This document shows, piece after piece, positions 23,259 to 32,245 of a DNA stretch of 32,245 bases. This DNA is from an uncultured Lachnospiraceae bacterium (GTDB taxonomy: Bacteria > Bacillota > Clostridia > Lachnospirales > Lachnospiraceae). The notes below the pieces were generated by a model. The model saw only the letters and a program-made list of their open reading frames with translations. It ran no database searches and had not been told where the DNA came from. The translations under genes were made by a program, and so were the position numbers. How positions within the stretch are numbered: position 1 is the first letter of the stretch; every line of letters starts with the position of its first letter. Location: assembly GCA_944384015.1 (NCBI GenBank), contig CALWRT010000015.1, positions 1 to 32,245 on the forward strand, in the 5' to 3' direction.

Positions 23259-24671
23259 ATGAAGGGTCTACAAATAAAAAGAGAACAGTGCTGGACGGCG
23301 TTCTGGATGCTATTCCTCATAGGGCTGTTTGGCATACTGGTTTTTTGGTCAATGCTCCAGCCCTTTGGAGCGCCGCCGGATGAGAATGAGCGATTTAAGA
23401 TTGTGAACTACCTCGTCAGCCACGGGAGGCTGCCTCACGGGGGAGATCCGGAGATCATGATCGACGGCTGGGGATTTTCCTATGGATTTCAGCCGATACT
23501 GCCTTATATCATAGACGCGGTATTTCTGAAATTGTTTCGCCTGTTTTCGGACAGCGTGTACCTATCTTATGTGGCAGTTCGCTTCGGAAGTGTGCTTACA
23601 GGTGTCATCATGGCCGCGGTGGTGTGGAGGCTTTCCGTAAGACTGTTCCAGGGAAAATGGTCTGCGGCGCTCTTTACATTCTTCCTGTGCTTATGGCCTC
23701 AGGCAATGTTTATGCATACTTACGTCAATGTAGATTCTATGGCGCTCATGTCGTCGGCCGTCATTGTCTATGCCTGGGTTCGGGGGTTAGAGAGCGGATG
23801 GGATAAGAGGACATGTCTGCTGCTTGGGGTGGGGTGCGGGCTCTGTGCCATGTCTTATTACAACGCCTACGGATTCCTTCTGTGCAGTCTGCTGCTGTTC
23901 GTTGGAAGCTACATGCTCGGCGGGCCAAGAGAGGCTCTTGGGGGCACCCGGCAGGCTGCGGGCAAAATGGTGAGAAGAGGTTTGGTGGTGTTTGCCGTGG
24001 CGTTCGCGATTGCAGGTTGGTGGTTTATCCGAAATGCCATGCTCTATGACGGGGATTTTCTCGGATTGGCCTCCAGAAAGGCCTATGCAGAGCAGTACGC
24101 TGTAGATCATCTGAAGCCATCTCAGGCGCCCACCTGGCATAATGCTGGGTTCAGCCTGATTGATATGCTGATGCAGACAGATTACATTCTGCTGGTGGCT
24201 AAAAGTTTTGTGGGTATGTTTGAACATATGCGTCTGCCCTTGCCTGACTGGATGTACCCGGTGTATTGGGTAATCCTGGGGGCGGGACTGCTGGCGGCTG
24301 TGGCTGTGCGGCTGCCAAAGGAAGGAAGAGACAGGGCTGGAAGGGAGAAAGCGCTGCTCTTTCACGGGGCGATGCTTTTGTGCATAGTGATCCCTAATTT
24401 TCTTGGGCTGTGGTATTCCTACGACACGAACTATCAGCCTCAGGGCAGATATGTCCTCCCGATGCTGGTGCCTCTCATGTATTATGCGGCTCGGGGATAT
24501 GACAAAATCGGAACGCTTGTCAGCCGGCGGTTCGGGCAAAAGATTGGCAGGCTTGTGCCGGCGGCGGTTTGTCTGATGCTGATTGTCTTGGCTTTCCTTG
24601 TGTTTAAGGACGTCATATTTACAAAATATTATTATAATTTCAGCCTTGTCAGGGCCGGCGGATTCCAGTAG
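23259..24671 (+). CDS. GT-C type polytopic membrane glycosyltransferase (GT39/DUF2142-like)
   Basis: The 470-residue protein has about ten hydrophobic segments. After the first membrane segment comes PFGAPPDENERFKIVNYL, with the acidic pair of GT-C transferases that use polyprenyl-phosphate sugars, in the PPDE context of GT39/DUF2142-like proteins. Extracellular loops near GFSYGFQPILPY and NYQPQGRYVLPM are also family-like. Expected role is to add a sugar to a surface polymer or protein on the outside. TGGAGAGG precedes the ATG at 23259; a TTG at 23253 is less likely. It interrupts the usual rplKA-rplJL order and probably has its own promoter. Acceptor and donor are unknown. Confidence 0.75.
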   Translation: MKGLQIKREQCWTAFWMLFLIGLFGILVFWSMLQPFGAPPDENERFKIVNYLVSHGRLPHGGDPEIMIDGWGFSYGFQPILPYIIDAVFLKLFRLFSDSVYLSYVAVRFGSVLTGVIMAAVVWRLSVRLFQGKWSAALFTFFLCLWPQAMFMHTYVNVDSMALMSSAVIVYAWVRGLESGWDKRTCLLLGVGCGLCAMSYYNAYGFLLCSLLLFVGSYMLGGPREALGGTRQAAGKMVRRGLVVFAVAFAIAGWWFIRNAMLYDGDFLGLASRKAYAEQYAVDHLKPSQAPTWHNAGFSLIDMLMQTDYILLVAKSFVGMFEHMRLPLPDWMYPVYWVILGAGLLAAVAVRLPKEGRDRAGREKALLFHGAMLLCIVIPNFLGLWYSYDTNYQPQGRYVLPMLVPLMYYAARGYDKIGTLVSRRFGQKIGRLVPAAVCLMLIVLAFLVFKDVIFTKYYYNFSLVRAGGFQ

Positions 24672-24697
24672 CGATTTTAGGGTATGGCAAAAAAATC

Positions 24698-24727
24698 TTG
24701 ACAATGTCCGGAATACCGTGCTATATT
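24698..24727 (+). promoter_or_regulatory. rplJL promoter
   Basis: TTGACA (24698-24703), an 18-base spacer and TATATT (24722-24727) lie just before the L10 leader. Confidence 0.75.
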
Positions 24728-24732
24728 ATACA

Positions 24733-24801
24733 AGGTTCGATGAACCGGCTGCCGAAGACAGCAGGTGCCGTAAGGCGTAAGGAAAGCCGCCTGCCGAGGA
24801 G
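24733..24801 (+). promoter_or_regulatory. Ribosomal protein L10 leader
   Basis: GGCTGCCGAAGACAGCAGGT (24747-24766) and GCCGCCTGCCGAGG (24786-24799) are the conserved blocks of the L10 leader RNA, which L10(L12)4 binds to reduce its own synthesis. A terminator 35 bases downstream suggests attenuation as in Bacillus. Confidence 0.85.
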
Positions 24802-24836
24802 TGATTCTGTTACAGATTGATACAAAGATGAACAGG

Positions 24837-24868
24837 CCTCTTCTGTCTTAGACAGGAGAGGTTTTTTT
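24837..24868 (+). terminator. Attenuator in the rplJ leader
   Basis: CCTCTTCTGTC (24837-24847) pairs with GACAGGAGAGG (24851-24861) with one U-G pair, followed by seven T. It lies between the L10 leader and rplJ, so it is a regulated terminator. Confidence 0.85.
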
Positions 24869-24907
24869 CGGCGGTACACATCAAATTATAAAGGAGGTGC
24901 ACCATAC

Positions 24908-25399
24908 ATGGCAAAGGTAGAGCTTAAAAGACCGATTGTAGAGGAAATCGCAGAGAACATCAAAGACGCTCAGTGCGTTGTCCTGGTAGATTATTCCGGA
25001 ATTACGGTAGAGCAGGATACCGCTCTTCGCAAGGAGATGAGAGAAGCCGGCGTCATCTACAAGATCTACAAGAATACCATGATGAGACTGGCATTTGAAG
25101 GGACAGACTGCGCACAGCTGGATAAGCATCTGGAGGGAACGAACGCGATTGCGATCTCCAAGACGGATGCAACGGCTCCTGCCAGAATCCTTGCGAAGAA
25201 CGCGAAGGATATCAAATGCCTGGAACTGAAGGCCGGTGTTGTAGAAGGAGCTTACTACGACCAGAAGGGAATCCAGGAGATTGCCAGCGTTCCGTCCAGA
25301 GAGGAACTGCTTGGAAAGCTGCTTGGAAGCATCCAGTCTCCGATTGCCAACTTCGCGCGGGTTATCAGCCAGATCGCGGAGAGCAAGGCAGAGGCGTAA
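24908..25399 (+). CDS. rplJ: 50S ribosomal protein L10
   Basis: The 163-residue L10 anchors the L7/L12 dimers on the ribosome stalk. AKVELKRPIVEEIAENIKDA is followed by VLVDYSGITVEQDTALR and the typical YKIYKNTMMRLA. GGAGGTGC precedes the ATG. It is controlled by the L10 leader and attenuator directly upstream. The C-terminal helix that binds L12 is present. Confidence 0.96.
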   Translation: MAKVELKRPIVEEIAENIKDAQCVVLVDYSGITVEQDTALRKEMREAGVIYKIYKNTMMRLAFEGTDCAQLDKHLEGTNAIAISKTDATAPARILAKNAKDIKCLELKAGVVEGAYYDQKGIQEIASVPSREELLGKLLGSIQSPIANFARVISQIAESKAEA

Positions 25400-25513
25400 G
25401 CCGTATGGCGAATGGGCCAGGCCTGAATATACAGGCAGCTGGCAGAGCAATATTAATAGAAGCGGCTTGAAGTCCGGGCCGTTAGAAAATGAATCATTAT
25501 GGAGGGAAAGAAA

Positions 25514-25888
25514 ATGGCAAAGTTGACAACAGCAGAGTTTATCGAAGCGATCAAAGAGCTTACGGTATTAGAGTTAAATGATCTTGTAAAAGCTTGTGAG
25601 GAAGAGTTTGGCGTATCCGCAGCAGCGGGCGTTGTAGTGGCAGCGGCAGGCGGAGCGGCTGAAGCGGCTGAAGAGAAGACAGAGTTCGACGTAGAGCTGA
25701 CAGAGGTTGGCGGAGCGAAGGTTAAGGTTATCAAAGTTGTGCGTGAGATCACAGGACTTGGCCTGAAAGAGGCAAAGGATCTGGTTGACGGCGCTCCGAA
25801 GGTTGTGAAAGAGGGCGCTTCCAAGGAAGAGGCTGAGGGCATCAAAGCGAAACTCGAGGCAGAGGGAGCTAAAGTTACTCTTAAATAA
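25514..25888 (+). CDS. rplL: 50S ribosomal protein L7/L12
   Basis: The 124-residue L7/L12 has the N-terminal dimer domain ([21 protein letters not shown]), an alanine/glycine hinge ([19 protein letters not shown]), and the C-terminal factor-binding domain with [26 protein letters not shown] is 7 bases before the ATG at 25514. The 114-base gap after rplJ may hold a weak stem but no gene. A terminator follows. Confidence 0.97.
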   Translation: MAKLTTAEFIEAIKELTVLELNDLVKACEEEFGVSAAAGVVVAAAGGAAEAAEEKTEFDVELTEVGGAKVKVIKVVREITGLGLKEAKDLVDGAPKVVKEGASKEEAEGIKAKLEAEGAKVTLK

Positions 25889-25946
25889 TCAGAGGGACAT
25901 ACATTACCGCGCAGGGCGCGGCGCGCTTTCAAGGTACGTGATAAGG

Positions 25947-25989
25947 AACCGGATATATGGCGGGGCAATCTGCTGTGTATCCGGTTTTT
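25947..25989 (+). terminator. Terminator after rplL
   Basis: AACCGGATA (25947-25955) is exactly complementary to TATCCGGTT (25978-25986), followed by TTT then G. The rest of the gap to 26186 shows only a possible -10 TATAAT at 26132-26137 with no clear -35. Confidence 0.75.
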
Positions 25990-26186
25990 GCTGCATAAGT
26001 ATGAAGTCCGTGCCCATCTGCCAAGCGGCTCATGAAATGATATGGAGGTTAAAGGCTTAGCCCAAGGCATTTGTCCTGACATCAAGAAATGAATTAACAA
26101 ATATTTAATACATTATCGGGAAATGCGGTGATATAATAACTATATAGAACTAAGAGGACATGGCATGATGGATGGAGGTGCTGATC

Positions 26187-26369
26187 ATGATGACATCCAT
26201 GGGCATCGTAACTATAATTGTCCGCAGAGAAGGAAAGGAGAGGGTATTCAGAGGAATCAGCGAAGAAGATGTACGGATGAAGATTGACGGTTATCTGAAG
26301 AGATGTGATTACCAGGGAAGAAGAGGGGTCACGGTAGATAAAGAAAATAGGGCAACCATTATTTTATGA
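26187..26369 (+). CDS. Hypothetical 60-residue protein between rplL and rpoB
   Basis: The small protein begins MMTSMGIVTIIVRREGKER and ends RATIIL. It looks like a strand, then a charged helix (SEEDVRMKIDGYLKRC), then strands, so it may fold as a compact domain. I do not recognise it. GGAGGTG (26174-26180) is well placed for the ATG at 26187. A TATAAT at 26132 could serve as its -10. A perfect inverted repeat follows at 26412-26443. It has one cysteine, no signal peptide and no membrane segment. The ribosome site and the codon pattern favour a real gene, but with no known family. Confidence 0.6.
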   Translation: MMTSMGIVTIIVRREGKERVFRGISEEDVRMKIDGYLKRCDYQGRRGVTVDKENRATIIL

Positions 26370-26411
26370 GGAGAACTGCGAAGATGGACAATCATAATTA
26401 TTGTAATCGTT

Positions 26412-26443
26412 AATACCGCCGGGGGTAGAAAACCGGCGGTATT
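26412..26443 (+). terminator. Hairpin after the small gene
   Basis: AATACCGCCGG (26412-26422) is exactly complementary to CCGGCGGTATT (26433-26443). Only TGTTGT follows, so termination may be partial. From 26450 to 26569 I see nothing further. Confidence 0.6.
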
Positions 26444-26569
26444 TGTTGTCGTGGGAGGATTTGTTTTGCGGCGCAGTCAAAACCCCATAGATCACACTGC
26501 GGCCAGAGGAACGGTACAGATTCTGGATGAGAAGCTGTTTCATTTTCATAAAATTTGGCAAAAATTTCA

Positions 26570-26598
26570 TTGACAAGCAATTGACCGGATGATATAAT
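26570..26598 (+). promoter_or_regulatory. Consensus promoter for rpoBC
   Basis: TTGACA (26570-26575), exactly 17 bases, then TATAAT (26593-26598): a perfect sigma-A promoter. The leader of about 65 bases can form a small stem around GTGG...CCAC before the rpoB ribosome site. Confidence 0.9.
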
Positions 26599-26669
26599 GT
26601 ACGGTGCACTATTGTGGTGGCATATGCCCCACGGCAGAAAACAGAGAATTTAACAAGGGGTGAACGTCA

Positions 26670-29600
26670 ATGGAGAAAAACAGGATCAGTCCAGTTACTA
26701 CCGGTAGAAATATGCGAATGAGTTACGCCAGACAAAAAGAGGTTCTGGAAATGCCCAACCTGATTGAGGTGCAGAAAGATTCCTACCAGTGGTTTCTGAA
26801 TGAGGGCCTGAAAGAAGTCTTCTCTGACATCTCTCCTATTGCGGATTACAGCGGCAACTTGAGTCTGGAATTCGTAGATTTCACGCTGTGCGAAGACGAC
26901 GTGAAATATTCAATAGAAGAATGCAAGGAGAGAGACGCGACGTACGCGGCGCCATTAAAAGTTCGCGTGCGCCTGTATAACAGAGAGAATGACGAGATCA
27001 ACGAACATGAGATTTTCATGGGTGACCTTCCGCTGATGACAGACAACGGCACATTCGTGATCAATGGCGCAGAACGTGTAATTGTCAGCCAGCTTGTCCG
27101 TTCTCCTGGTATTTATTATGCGATAGGCCATGACAAAGTCGGCAAAAGACTTTTTTCCTCCACGGTAATCCCTAACCGCGGCGCATGGCTGGAATATGAG
27201 ACTGATTCTAATGACGTATTTTATGTTCGTGTTGACCGTACACGAAAAGTCCCTATCACTGTCTTGGTCCGTGCGCTGGGCATCGGCACCAATGCGGAAA
27301 TTATAGATTTATTCGGCGAGGAACCTAAGATACTCGCCAGCCTGTCCAAAGACCCGTCTGAAAATTATCAGGAAGGTCTTCTTGAGCTGTACAAAAAGAT
27401 CCGTCCCGGAGAGCCGCTGGCAGTAGACAGCGCGGAGAGCCTGATCACAAGCATGTTCTTCGACCCGAGGAGATATGATCTGGCGAAGGTGGGAAGGTAT
27501 AAGTTCAATAAGAAGTTGTCCTTCCGCAACCGTCTGAGAGGCCACGTCCTGGCTGAAGATGTGGTGGATGTAAATACAGGAGAGATTCTGGCAGAAGCAG
27601 GCACAACGGTAACGAGGGAGCTGGCGGATACGATTCAGAACGCAGCTGTTCCCTACGTGTGGGTAAAGACAGAAGAGCGCAATGTCAAAGTGATCTCCAA
27701 TATGATGGTGGATTTGAAGTCCTTCGTGGATATCGAGCCTCGGGAAGTGGGAATCACAGAGTTGGTATATTATCCGGTGCTCAAGAAAATACTGGAAGAG
27801 CACAGTGATATAGAAGAAATCAGGGAGGCCCTTCACAAAAGCGTGCATGACCTGGTGCCGAAGCATATCACAAAGGAAGATATCATTGCGTCTATCAACT
27901 ATAATATGCATCTGGAGTATGGCATCGGCAATGACGATGATATTGACCATCTGGGCAACCGCCGTATCCGAGCAGTTGGAGAATTGCTGCAGAACCAGTA
28001 TCGAATCGGATTGTCCCGTCTGGAGAGAGTGGTCAGGGAGCGTATGACCACCCAGGATCTGGAAGGCATTTCTCCCCAGTCGTTGATCAATATCAAGCCG
28101 GTAACGGCAGCTGTGAAGGAGTTCTTCGGTTCTTCCCAGTTGTCTCAGTTCATGGATCAGAACAACCCTCTTGGTGAGCTGACTCACAAGAGGCGTCTGT
28201 CAGCACTTGGACCTGGCGGTTTGTCAAGAGACCGCGCTGGTTTCGAGGTGCGTGACGTACATTATTCTCATTATGGAAGAATGTGCCCGATTGAGACGCC
28301 GGAAGGTCCGAATATCGGTCTGATCAACTCTCTGGCTACCTATGCCAGAATCAATGAGTATGGATTTGTAGAGGCGCCATACCGCAAGATTGACAAATCA
28401 GATCCGAAGAATCCAAGAGTGACCGATGAAGTAGAATATATGACGGCGGATGAGGAAGACAATTACCATGTAGCCCAGGCGAACGAGCCTCTCGATGAGG
28501 AAGGGCACTTCGTCCGTAAGAATGTATCCGGACGCTACCGTGAAGAGACCCAGGAATATGAGCGCAGCAAGTTCGATTATATGGACGTCTCTCCGAAGAT
28601 GGTATTCTCAGTGGCCACGGCTCTTATTCCGTTCTTGGAGAACGATGACGCCAACCGGGCATTGATGGGATCCAACATGCAGCGCCAGGCTGTTCCGCTT
28701 CTGATGACAGAAGCTCCTGTTGTGGGAACTGGTATGGAGACGAAGGCGGCAGTAGACTCCGGCGTGTGTGTACTGGCAAGGAAATCAGGTACGGTCGTTC
28801 GCTCCGAATCCAACCGGATTACAGTGAAGAATGACGACGGTACCACAGACGTTTATAATTTGTATAAATTTGTCCGCAGCAATCAGAGCAACTGTTATAA
28901 TCAGAAGCCGATTGTCTTCAAAGGCGATCATGTGGAAGCCGGGGAAGTCATTGCCGACGGCCCGTCTACTTCCAATGGGGAGCTTGCCCTGGGCAAGAAC
29001 CCGCTGATCGGATTTATGACTTGGGAAGGATATAACTATGAGGACGCCGTCCTGCTAAGCGAGCGCTTGGTACAGGAGGATGTCTATACTTCGGTTCACA
29101 TTGAGGAATACGAGGCCGAAGCCAGGGACACGAAGCTGGGACCGGAAGAAATCACCAGGGATGTGCCGGGAGTAGGCGACGACGCTCTGAAGGATTTGGA
29201 TGAGCGGGGCGTTATCCGCATAGGCGCGGAGGTGCGCGCAGGAGATATTCTGGTCGGCAAGGTGACGCCGAAGGGAGAGACTGAGCTGACCGCTGAGGAG
29301 AGACTTCTGCGGGCAATCTTCGGCGAGAAGGCAAGAGAGGTGAGAGACACCTCCCTGAAAGTACCCCACGGTGAGTACGGAATTGTTGTGGACGCCAAGG
29401 TATTCACAAGAGAGAACGGCGATGAGCTGTCTCCCGGTGTCAATCAGTCTGTCCGCATTTATATAGCGCAGAAGAGAAAGATCTCTGTGGGTGACAAGAT
29501 GGCCGGACGACACGGCAACAAGGGTGTTGTGTCCCGGGTGCTGCCGGTGGAGGATATGCCGTTCCTGCCCAACGGACGCCCGCTGGATATCGTGTTGAAC

Positions 29601-30503
29601 CCGCTGGGCGTGCCCTCTCGTATGAACATCGGGCAGGTGCTGGAGATCCACTTGAGTCTCGCGGCCAAGGCGCTTGGCTTCAACGTATCGACGCCGGTAT
29701 TCGACGGCGCTAACGAGACGGATATTATGGACACGCTGGATCTGGCGAATGATTATGTAAACCTGGAATGGGAGGAATTCTCCGCGAAGCATAAAGATGA
29801 GCTGCGTCCGGAAGTCTATCAGTTCCTGGATGAGAACAAGGCTCACAGGGAGCTGTGGAAAGGTGTGCCTATCAGCCGGGACGGCAAGGTGAGGCTGAGA
29901 GACGGACGTACGGGAGAATTTTTCGATAGCCCTGTAACGATCGGGCACATGCATTACCTGAAGCTGCATCATCTGGTAGACGATAAGATCCATGCCCGTT
30001 CCACAGGTCCCTACTCCCTTGTAACGCAGCAGCCTCTGGGCGGCAAGGCCCAGTTCGGCGGACAGCGTTTCGGAGAGATGGAGGTATGGGCTCTGGAGGC
30101 ATATGGAGCTGCCTATACACTGCAGGAGATCTTGACTGTAAAATCCGACGATGTCATCGGACGTGTGAAGACATACGAGGCGATTATCAAGGGCGACAAC
30201 ATTCCTGAACCGGGTATACCGGAGTCTTTCAAGGTGCTGCTCAAAGAGCTCCAGTCCCTTGGCCTGGATGTGCGCGTACTACGGGATGACAATACCGAGG
30301 TTGAAATTATGGAAACTGTCGACTACGGTGAGACGGATCTGCATTCGATCATCGAAGGAGACAGAGGATTTCATTATAATGAAGAGACGTACGACGGCTA
30401 CACAACCCAGGAGTTTGAAGGAGAAGAGCTGGTGGATGTGCCTGAGGACGGCGGCGAAGATGAGGACCTGCTGGATTTTGACGAGACGTTTGACGAAGAA
30501 TAG
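26670..30503 (+). CDS. rpoB: DNA-directed RNA polymerase subunit beta
   Basis: The 1277-residue subunit is full length. The rifampicin region reads [19 protein letters not shown] (490-508) and keeps D496, H506 and S511, equivalent to E. coli D516, H526 and S531, so a sensitive form is predicted. [19 protein letters not shown] and [13 protein letters not shown] are further family blocks. The C-terminus has an acidic tail ([14 protein letters not shown]). AAGGGGTG precedes the ATG. It has its own consensus promoter and is followed 15 bases later by rpoC. Confidence 0.98.
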   Translation: MEKNRISPVTTGRNMRMSYARQKEVLEMPNLIEVQKDSYQWFLNEGLKEVFSDISPIADYSGNLSLEFVDFTLCEDDVKYSIEECKERDATYAAPLKVRVRLYNRENDEINEHEIFMGDLPLMTDNGTFVINGAERVIVSQLVRSPGIYYAIGHDKVGKRLFSSTVIPNRGAWLEYETDSNDVFYVRVDRTRKVPITVLVRALGIGTNAEIIDLFGEEPKILASLSKDPSENYQEGLLELYKKIRPGEPLAVDSAESLITSMFFDPRRYDLAKVGRYKFNKKLSFRNRLRGHVLAEDVVDVNTGEILAEAGTTVTRELADTIQNAAVPYVWVKTEERNVKVISNMMVDLKSFVDIEPREVGITELVYYPVLKKILEEHSDIEEIREALHKSVHDLVPKHITKEDIIASINYNMHLEYGIGNDDDIDHLGNRRIRAVGELLQNQYRIGLSRLERVVRERMTTQDLEGISPQSLINIKPVTAAVKEFFGSSQLSQFMDQNNPLGELTHKRRLSALGPGGLSRDRAGFEVRDVHYSHYGRMCPIETPEGPNIGLINSLATYARINEYGFVEAPYRKIDKSDPKNPRVTDEVEYMTADEEDNYHVAQANEPLDEEGHFVRKNVSGRYREETQEYERSKFDYMDVSPKMVFSVATALIPFLENDDANRALMGSNMQRQAVPLLMTEAPVVGTGMETKAAVDSGVCVLARKSGTVVRSESNRITVKNDDGTTDVYNLYKFVRSNQSNCYNQKPIVFKGDHVEAGEVIADGPSTSNGELALGKNPLIGFMTWEGYNYEDAVLLSERLVQEDVYTSVHIEEYEAEARDTKLGPEEITRDVPGVGDDALKDLDERGVIRIGAEVRAGDILVGKVTPKGETELTAEERLLRAIFGEKAREVRDTSLKVPHGEYGIVVDAKVFTRENGDELSPGVNQSVRIYIAQKRKISVGDKMAGRHGNKGVVSRVLPVEDMPFLPNGRPLDIVLNPLGVPSRMNIGQVLEIHLSLAAKALGFNVSTPVFDGANETDIMDTLDLANDYVNLEWEEFSAKHKDELRPEVYQFLDENKAHRELWKGVPISRDGKVRLRDGRTGEFFDSPVTIGHMHYLKLHHLVDDKIHARSTGPYSLVTQQPLGGKAQFGGQRFGEMEVWALEAYGAAYTLQEILTVKSDDVIGRVKTYEAIIKGDNIPEPGIPESFKVLLKELQSLGLDVRVLRDDNTEVEIMETVDYGETDLHSIIEGDRGFHYNEETYDGYTTQEFEGEELVDVPEDGGEDEDLLDFDETFDEE

Positions 30504-30518
30504 AAGGGAGTGCCGTAA

Positions 30519-32245
30519 ATGCCGGATGTAAACAATAACGAAGCATACCAGCCGATGACATTTGATGCGATCAGGATTGGTCTTGCTTCCCCTGAGAAGA
30601 TTCTGGAGTGGTCCAGGGGCGAGGTAAAGAAGCCGGAGACAATCAATTACAGGACATTGAAGCCTGAGAAGGACGGCCTGTTCTGCGAACGTATCTTCGG
30701 GCCCAGCAAAGACTGGGAATGCCACTGCGGAAAATATAAGAAAATCAGATATAAAGGCGTTGTCTGCGACCGCTGCGGCGTTGAGGTCACCAAGTCAAAT
30801 GTGCGCCGCGAGCGTATGGGGCATATTAAGCTGGCGGCCCCGGTATCCCATATTTGGTATTTTAAAGGGATTCCAAGCCGTATGGGATTAATCTTGGATC
30901 TTTCCCCCAGAACTTTGGAGAAGGTGCTCTATTTTGCGTCTTACATTGTTCTGGATCCTGGAAAGACGAATCTGCAGTATAAGCAGGTGCTCTCTGAGCA
31001 GGAATACCAGAAAGCCAGGGAGGAACTTGGCAGTGATTTCCGCGTGGGAATGGGAGCAGAATCCATCAAAGAATTGCTCCAGGCCATTGACCTGGAGAAG
31101 GAATCCGCAGAACTGAAGGCGGAATTGAAGAATTCTACCGGACAGAAGCGGGCGAGAATCATCAAGCGTCTGGAAGTAGTGGAATCCTTCCGCGGCTCAG
31201 GGAATAAGCCTGAGTGGATGATTATGGATGTGATTCCGGTTATCCCGCCGGATCTGCGGCCGATGGTGCAGCTGGACGGAGGACGTTTTGCCACCTCCGA
31301 TCTGAACGATCTGTACCGCAGAATTATCAATAGAAATAACCGCCTGACAAGGCTGCTGGAGTTGGGAGCTCCAGATATTATCGTGCGCAATGAGAAGAGA
31401 ATGCTGCAGGAGGCGGTGGACGCTCTCATTGACAATGGCAGGCGAGGACGCCCGGTGACAGGGCCTGGCAACCGTGCCTTGAAATCCCTTTCCGATATGC
31501 TGAAGGGCAAGTCAGGACGCTTCCGCCAGAATCTGCTTGGAAAACGTGTGGACTATTCGGGACGTTCTGTTATCGTTGTAGGGCCCGAGCTGAAGATCTA
31601 TCAGTGCGGCCTTCCGAAGGAGATGGCCATTGAGCTGTTCAAGCCTTTTGTCATGAAAGAATTGGTGGCCAATGGAACCTCCCACAATATCAAGAACGCG
31701 AAGAAGATGGTGGAGAGGCTGCAGCCGGAGGTATGGGACGTCCTGGAGGACGTGATTAAGGAGCATCCGGTGATGCTGAATCGTGCACCTACGCTGCACC
31801 GGCTGGGAATTCAGGCTTTCGAGCCGATACTGGTAGAAGGCAAGGCGATCAAGCTTCATCCCCTTGTGTGTACCGCGTTTAATGCAGACTTCGACGGAGA
31901 CCAGATGGCTGTGCATCTGCCCCTGTCTGTGGAGGCTCAGGCAGAGTGCCGTTTCCTGCTCCTGTCGCCTAATAACCTTCTGAAGCCGTCTGACGGCGGC
32001 CCGGTGGCGGTGCCTTCTCAGGATATGGTGCTGGGTATCTATTATTTGACCCAGGAGCGTCCGGGGGATCCGGGAGAAGGAAAATATTTCAAGAATGTGA
32101 ATGAGGCGATTCTGGCCTATGAGAATGGAATCGTAACGCTTCATTCCAGGATTAACGTCCGCATGAGCAAGACGATGCCTGACGGCAGAGTGGTAACGGG
32201 GACGGTGTCTTCCACCGTGGGACGTTTCCTGTTCAATGAGATTAT
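30519..32245 (+). CDS. rpoC: DNA-directed RNA polymerase subunit beta' (5' part)
   Basis: About 575 codons of the beta' subunit are present, and the gene continues past the window. [20 protein letters not shown] starts it. The N-terminal zinc finger is CHCG...CDRCG (around residues 70-90). The catalytic loop NADFDGDQM begins at residue 455 and holds the three metal-binding aspartates. [18 protein letters not shown] and [21 protein letters not shown] are also diagnostic. AAGGGAG is 9 bases before the ATG. Confidence 0.97.
   Translation, partial: MPDVNNNEAYQPMTFDAIRIGLASPEKILEWSRGEVKKPETINYRTLKPEKDGLFCERIFGPSKDWECHCGKYKKIRYKGVVCDRCGVEVTKSNVRRERMGHIKLAAPVSHIWYFKGIPSRMGLILDLSPRTLEKVLYFASYIVLDPGKTNLQYKQVLSEQEYQKAREELGSDFRVGMGAESIKELLQAIDLEKESAELKAELKNSTGQKRARIIKRLEVVESFRGSGNKPEWMIMDVIPVIPPDLRPMVQLDGGRFATSDLNDLYRRIINRNNRLTRLLELGAPDIIVRNEKRMLQEAVDALIDNGRRGRPVTGPGNRALKSLSDMLKGKSGRFRQNLLGKRVDYSGRSVIVVGPELKIYQCGLPKEMAIELFKPFVMKELVANGTSHNIKNAKKMVERLQPEVWDVLEDVIKEHPVMLNRAPTLHRLGIQAFEPILVEGKAIKLHPLVCTAFNADFDGDQMAVHLPLSVEAQAECRFLLLSPNNLLKPSDGGPVAVPSQDMVLGIYYLTQERPGDPGEGKYFKNVNEAILAYENGIVTLHSRINVRMSKTMPDGRVVTGTVSSTVGRFLFNEI

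Noticed and set aside
27309-28187. Long minus-strand open frames across rpoB
   Set aside because: They are shadows of a strongly conserved gene and have no start signals.

Overview
The window is about 32 kb of bacterial chromosome of a gut-type anaerobic Firmicute, most likely Lachnospiraceae or a close clostridial relative. I infer this from strong AAGGAGG ribosome sites, sigma-A promoters of TTGACA-N17-TATAAT type, a T-box leader, a ferredoxin-dependent four-subunit 2-oxoacid oxidoreductase, the rpmG-secE-nusG-rplKA...rplJL-rpoBC order, and base composition near 50% GC. Species cannot be fixed from the sequence alone. No mobile element, CRISPR array, tRNA or rRNA gene was seen.

Layout. 1-1876: endonuclease III (nth), then an orphan CbiE/CbiT (CobL)-like protein with its own promoter. 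1886-5359: a tandem repeat, a promoter and a T-box leader whose specifier I read as AUC (Ile), controlling four translationally coupled subunits (gamma, delta, alpha, beta) of a 2-oxoacid:ferredoxin oxidoreductase. 5403-7424: a promoter and a structured leader ahead of a VanH-like D-2-hydroxyacid dehydrogenase, overlapped by a HAD phosphatase. 7585-13004: one probable operon encoding a VWA-like/pseudo-metallopeptidase protein, a MoxR-type AAA+ ATPase, a BspA-type leucine-rich-repeat protein, CcdA and a membrane-anchored TlpA-like thioredoxin. 13001-15555: a polar amino acid ABC importer (lipoprotein, permease, ATPase).

15821-17659 is ftsH on the minus strand, divergent from a marR-type regulator with a perfect AT-rich palindrome between them. 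18556-19527 is a membrane-anchored Amidase_3 cell wall hydrolase, convergent with a zinc-ribbon membrane protein (19717-20583, minus). From 20690 to the end is the ribosomal protein/RNA polymerase superoperon: rpmG, secE, nusG, rplK, rplA, a GT-C type membrane glycosyltransferase inserted in the cluster, an L10 leader with attenuator, rplJ, rplL, a 60-residue unknown protein, rpoB and the 5' part of rpoC, which runs off the window.

How parts work together. The T-box should switch the oxidoreductase on when uncharged tRNA-Ile accumulates, which points to use in the reductive, biosynthetic direction. Two stem-loops resembling the 23S rRNA L1 site precede rplK and rplA and probably mediate L1 feedback. 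The L10 leader controls rplJL in the same way. The best candidate for an undescribed system is the VWA / MoxR / LRR trio with its attached thiol-redox pair. The structured RNA ahead of the dehydrogenase and the Ile-controlled oxidoreductase come next.
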